Shown piece after piece: positions 63,201 to 64,000 of a stretch of DNA of 64,000 nt. Source of the DNA: Arcanobacterium sp. (lineage in GTDB: Bacteria > Actinomycetota > Actinomycetes > Actinomycetales > Actinomycetaceae); the NCBI GenBank assembly GCA_022778805.1, contig JALFSN010000008.1:1-64000 (forward strand), given 5' to 3'. Position numbers and translations under genes: made by a program. The notes below the pieces were generated by a model. The model ran no database searches. It had not been told where the DNA came from and was given only the letters and a program-made list of their open reading frames with translations. Positions within the stretch are counted from its first letter, which is position 1; each line of letters begins with the position of its first letter.

Positions 63201-64000
63201 GCTCTCCCGTGGAGAACGTGGAAATCGTCATCTTGCAGTGATTTTGGCAGAAACGACAGGTCTTCAACTCAGTTTCTACTGTGAGATCGGCCAGCTCATC
63301 GACGGTGAGCAAGCTACTCAGTCGCAGCTGCCCACTGATCGGATCATACCGATGTGCCAAACGCGCCTGTTCCTGCGCCGCCTCGGGATCGTAGTGCATC
63401 TTTGCCGTGAGCGCAGCCCCGAAAGCCCCCATGAGCCCTGCGATATCAGGGCGTACCACTTCTATGCCGGTGAGCAACTCAAAGGCTCGCAGCACGGCGT
63501 CATTGAGAAATGTTCCTCCCTGCACCACGACGCGCTGCCCAAGATCGCTGGCATCCTTGAGTTTGATTACCTTGTACAGCGCGTTGCGCACCACTGAATA
63601 CGAGAGTCCAGCAGAGATATCCCCCACTTTCGCTCCCTCTTTCTGAGCCTGCTTCACTGAGCTATTCATGAACACGGTGCAACGAGTACCAAGATCCACC
63701 GGCGATTTCGCGCTCATGGCAGCTTTGGCGAAGTGCTGTACATCCGTGCCCATCGTCTGGGCAAACGTCTGCAGAAAACTGCCACATCCGCTCGAACACG
63801 CCTCGTTCACGCAAATGGAATCCACCGTGCCGTTCTTGATTTTGAGATATTTCATATCTTGGCCACCGATGTCGATCACGCTAGTGACGCCAGGTTGGAG
63901 GTACTCAGCCGCACGGAAATGAGCCATCGTCTCCACGACGCCCTCATCCACACCTAAAGCAGTTTTGACAATGCCCTCGCCGTAGCCTGTAGAGCAGCTT
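60286..64000 (-). CDS. 2-hydroxyacyl-CoA dehydratase activase-type giant protein (N-terminus beyond window)
   Basis: More than 1230 residues. The visible N-terminal part is an ASKHA ATPase domain (DIGGQDMKYLKIKNG and the iron-sulfur NEACSSGCGSF), as in HgdC/BadF activators. A cysteine-rich segment (CRFCQNHC) follows, then domains like HgdB/HgdA (CYPAKLVHGHIEALL, FYPCITYN). A DUF2229-like half ends with GGMCRATNY and CLPNHVVGKG. Such fusions bind several 4Fe-4S clusters and occur in anaerobes and facultative organisms. The substrate is unknown. The frame is open to the right edge, so the 5' end is missing. Confidence 0.85.
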   Translation of the reverse strand, partial: SCSTGYGEGIVKTALGVDEGVVETMAHFRAAEYLQPGVTSVIDIGGQDMKYLKIKNGTVDSICVNEACSSGCGSFLQTFAQTMGTDVQHFAKAAMSAKSPVDLGTRCTVFMNSSVKQAQKEGAKVGDISAGLSYSVVRNALYKVIKLKDASDLGQRVVVQGGTFLNDAVLRAFELLTGIEVVRPDIAGLMGAFGAALTAKMHYDPEAAQEQARLAHRYDPISGQLRLSSLLTVDELADLTVETELKTCRFCQNHCKMTISTFSTGERHVSGNRCERGPSLERSPKKSPIPNMFEWKYKRIFGYRRLTEEAATRGDIGIPRVLNMYEDYPFWFTVLTALKYRVILSGRSNHELFEQGMESIPSENVCYPAKLVHGHIEALLNKGVKRIFYPCITYNAETAHGQDNTFSCPIVGTYPEVIRNNMERIIAGEAEFIAPFLSFANREKLPERLAHVFAKDGVSLAEARAACQLGWEEWDAYHADVMEKGREALEYIREHGIRAVVLAGRPYHLDPEINHGIPEAIIGLGAAVLTEDAMTLGRLERPLRVRDQWAFHSRLYEAAASTGDDPALSLVQLISFGCGLDAITADQVQEILEGRGDVYTSLKIDEVSNLGAAKIRLRSLTAAVQERTAQAVARHSAQIDTSVGPARALSAADERSTHELGEYSTGSLGDVGHSLQRTPFTRRMREDGYTILVPQMAPIHFRLLIPIFQRAGYNMRLLEHASKDDIEVGLKYVNNDACYPALVVIGQLVAQFISGKADPNRTAVGITQTGGMCRATNYAGLLRKALKDAGFPQVPVIAVSAQGLEENPGFQLSLGMIHRGLQAITIGDVLQRVLLRTRPYQIDGNVQRLYERWDRIVREWFGAVGETDMSGSACPTYKVSQSTASRQGRSVTLGSGARADGTSNGVDGTARAIGFHALIKQMVREFDEIPLLDVPRKPRVGMVGEILVQYHPDANNDAVGTIEREGCEAELPSLMQFFHQSLVTADWKWRTLGYGSKKSVRTAKLALWALQQYEKPMRKALQASRRFEAGATIQELARKVQKIARLGNQAGEGWYLTADMMDMIERGCPNIICAQPFACLPNHVVGKGMFHALRAAYPQANIVGIDYDPGASEVNQLNRIKLMISTAFLQLDREENATDGRLALTSHAGLETDVDGSADDTWSVAGICDAAGVRGSDAAGMYLQRGHSQSEQKCEQSACGCKAHDFAGQRIPVSLGIPTVRPSQVPASHAREHAQAR

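Overview
The window looks like the chromosome of an actinobacterium, most plausibly a host-associated member of the Actinomycetaceae (Actinomyces / Arcanobacterium / Trueperella / Winkia type). Reasons: actinobacterial gene orders (nadD-rsfS-phosphoglycerate-mutase-like; rne-rplU-rpmA-obg-proB; rnc-DUF177-coiled coil-coaD-rsmD-recG; leuCD divergent from an IclR regulator), DevR/DevS-type signalling, many GTG starts and apparent leaderless promoters, and LPXTG surface proteins. The genus cannot be fixed from the sequence alone.

Layout. 1-6.1 kb: a sugar-binding lipoprotein (cut by the window edge), an IS3 transposase fragment, a tandem pair of paralogous unknown membrane proteins, a divergent unknown membrane protein, a DUF1801 protein and tRNA-Ala(GGC). 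6.2-19.4 kb: a conserved housekeeping block, almost all on the minus strand: phosphatase, rsfS, an acidic membrane-anchored protein, nadD, proA, (trx on +), a luciferase-like protein, proB, obg, rpmA, rplU and an RNase E/G. 20-29 kb: cytochrome bd oxidase cydAB, then cydDC translationally coupled to a GAF-domain sensor kinase whose likely DevR-type partner lies convergently just downstream. 29-41.3 kb: rnc, DUF177, a DivIVA-like coiled coil, coaD, rsmD, recG, rpmB, ddl, murA, leuD, leuC and the divergent IclR regulator.

41.4-56.2 kb is an accessory surface/secretion island. It has a Cna-B-type LPXTG protein, a small DUF4177-like protein, a large TPR membrane protein with an in-frame TGA and a C9 tract at its start, a secreted protein with an unknown partner, an IS3 remnant, a decayed MvaI/BcnI-type restriction endonuclease, a 22-residue mini-gene with its own terminator, and a 1433-residue LPXTG protein whose putative promoter contains a G10 tract. 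Several tandem repeats punctuate the intergenic gaps. Homopolymer tracts at both large surface genes suggest phase-variable expression; this is the most interesting hypothesis in the window.

56.2-64 kb returns to ordinary genes: an Xaa-Pro aminopeptidase preceded by a 27-bp tandem repeat, a PRC-barrel/MgtE_N/CBS protein coupled to a DUF1003 membrane protein, and a very large 2-hydroxyacyl-CoA dehydratase activase-type iron-sulfur protein running off the right edge. No CRISPR array, prophage or sortase gene was seen.
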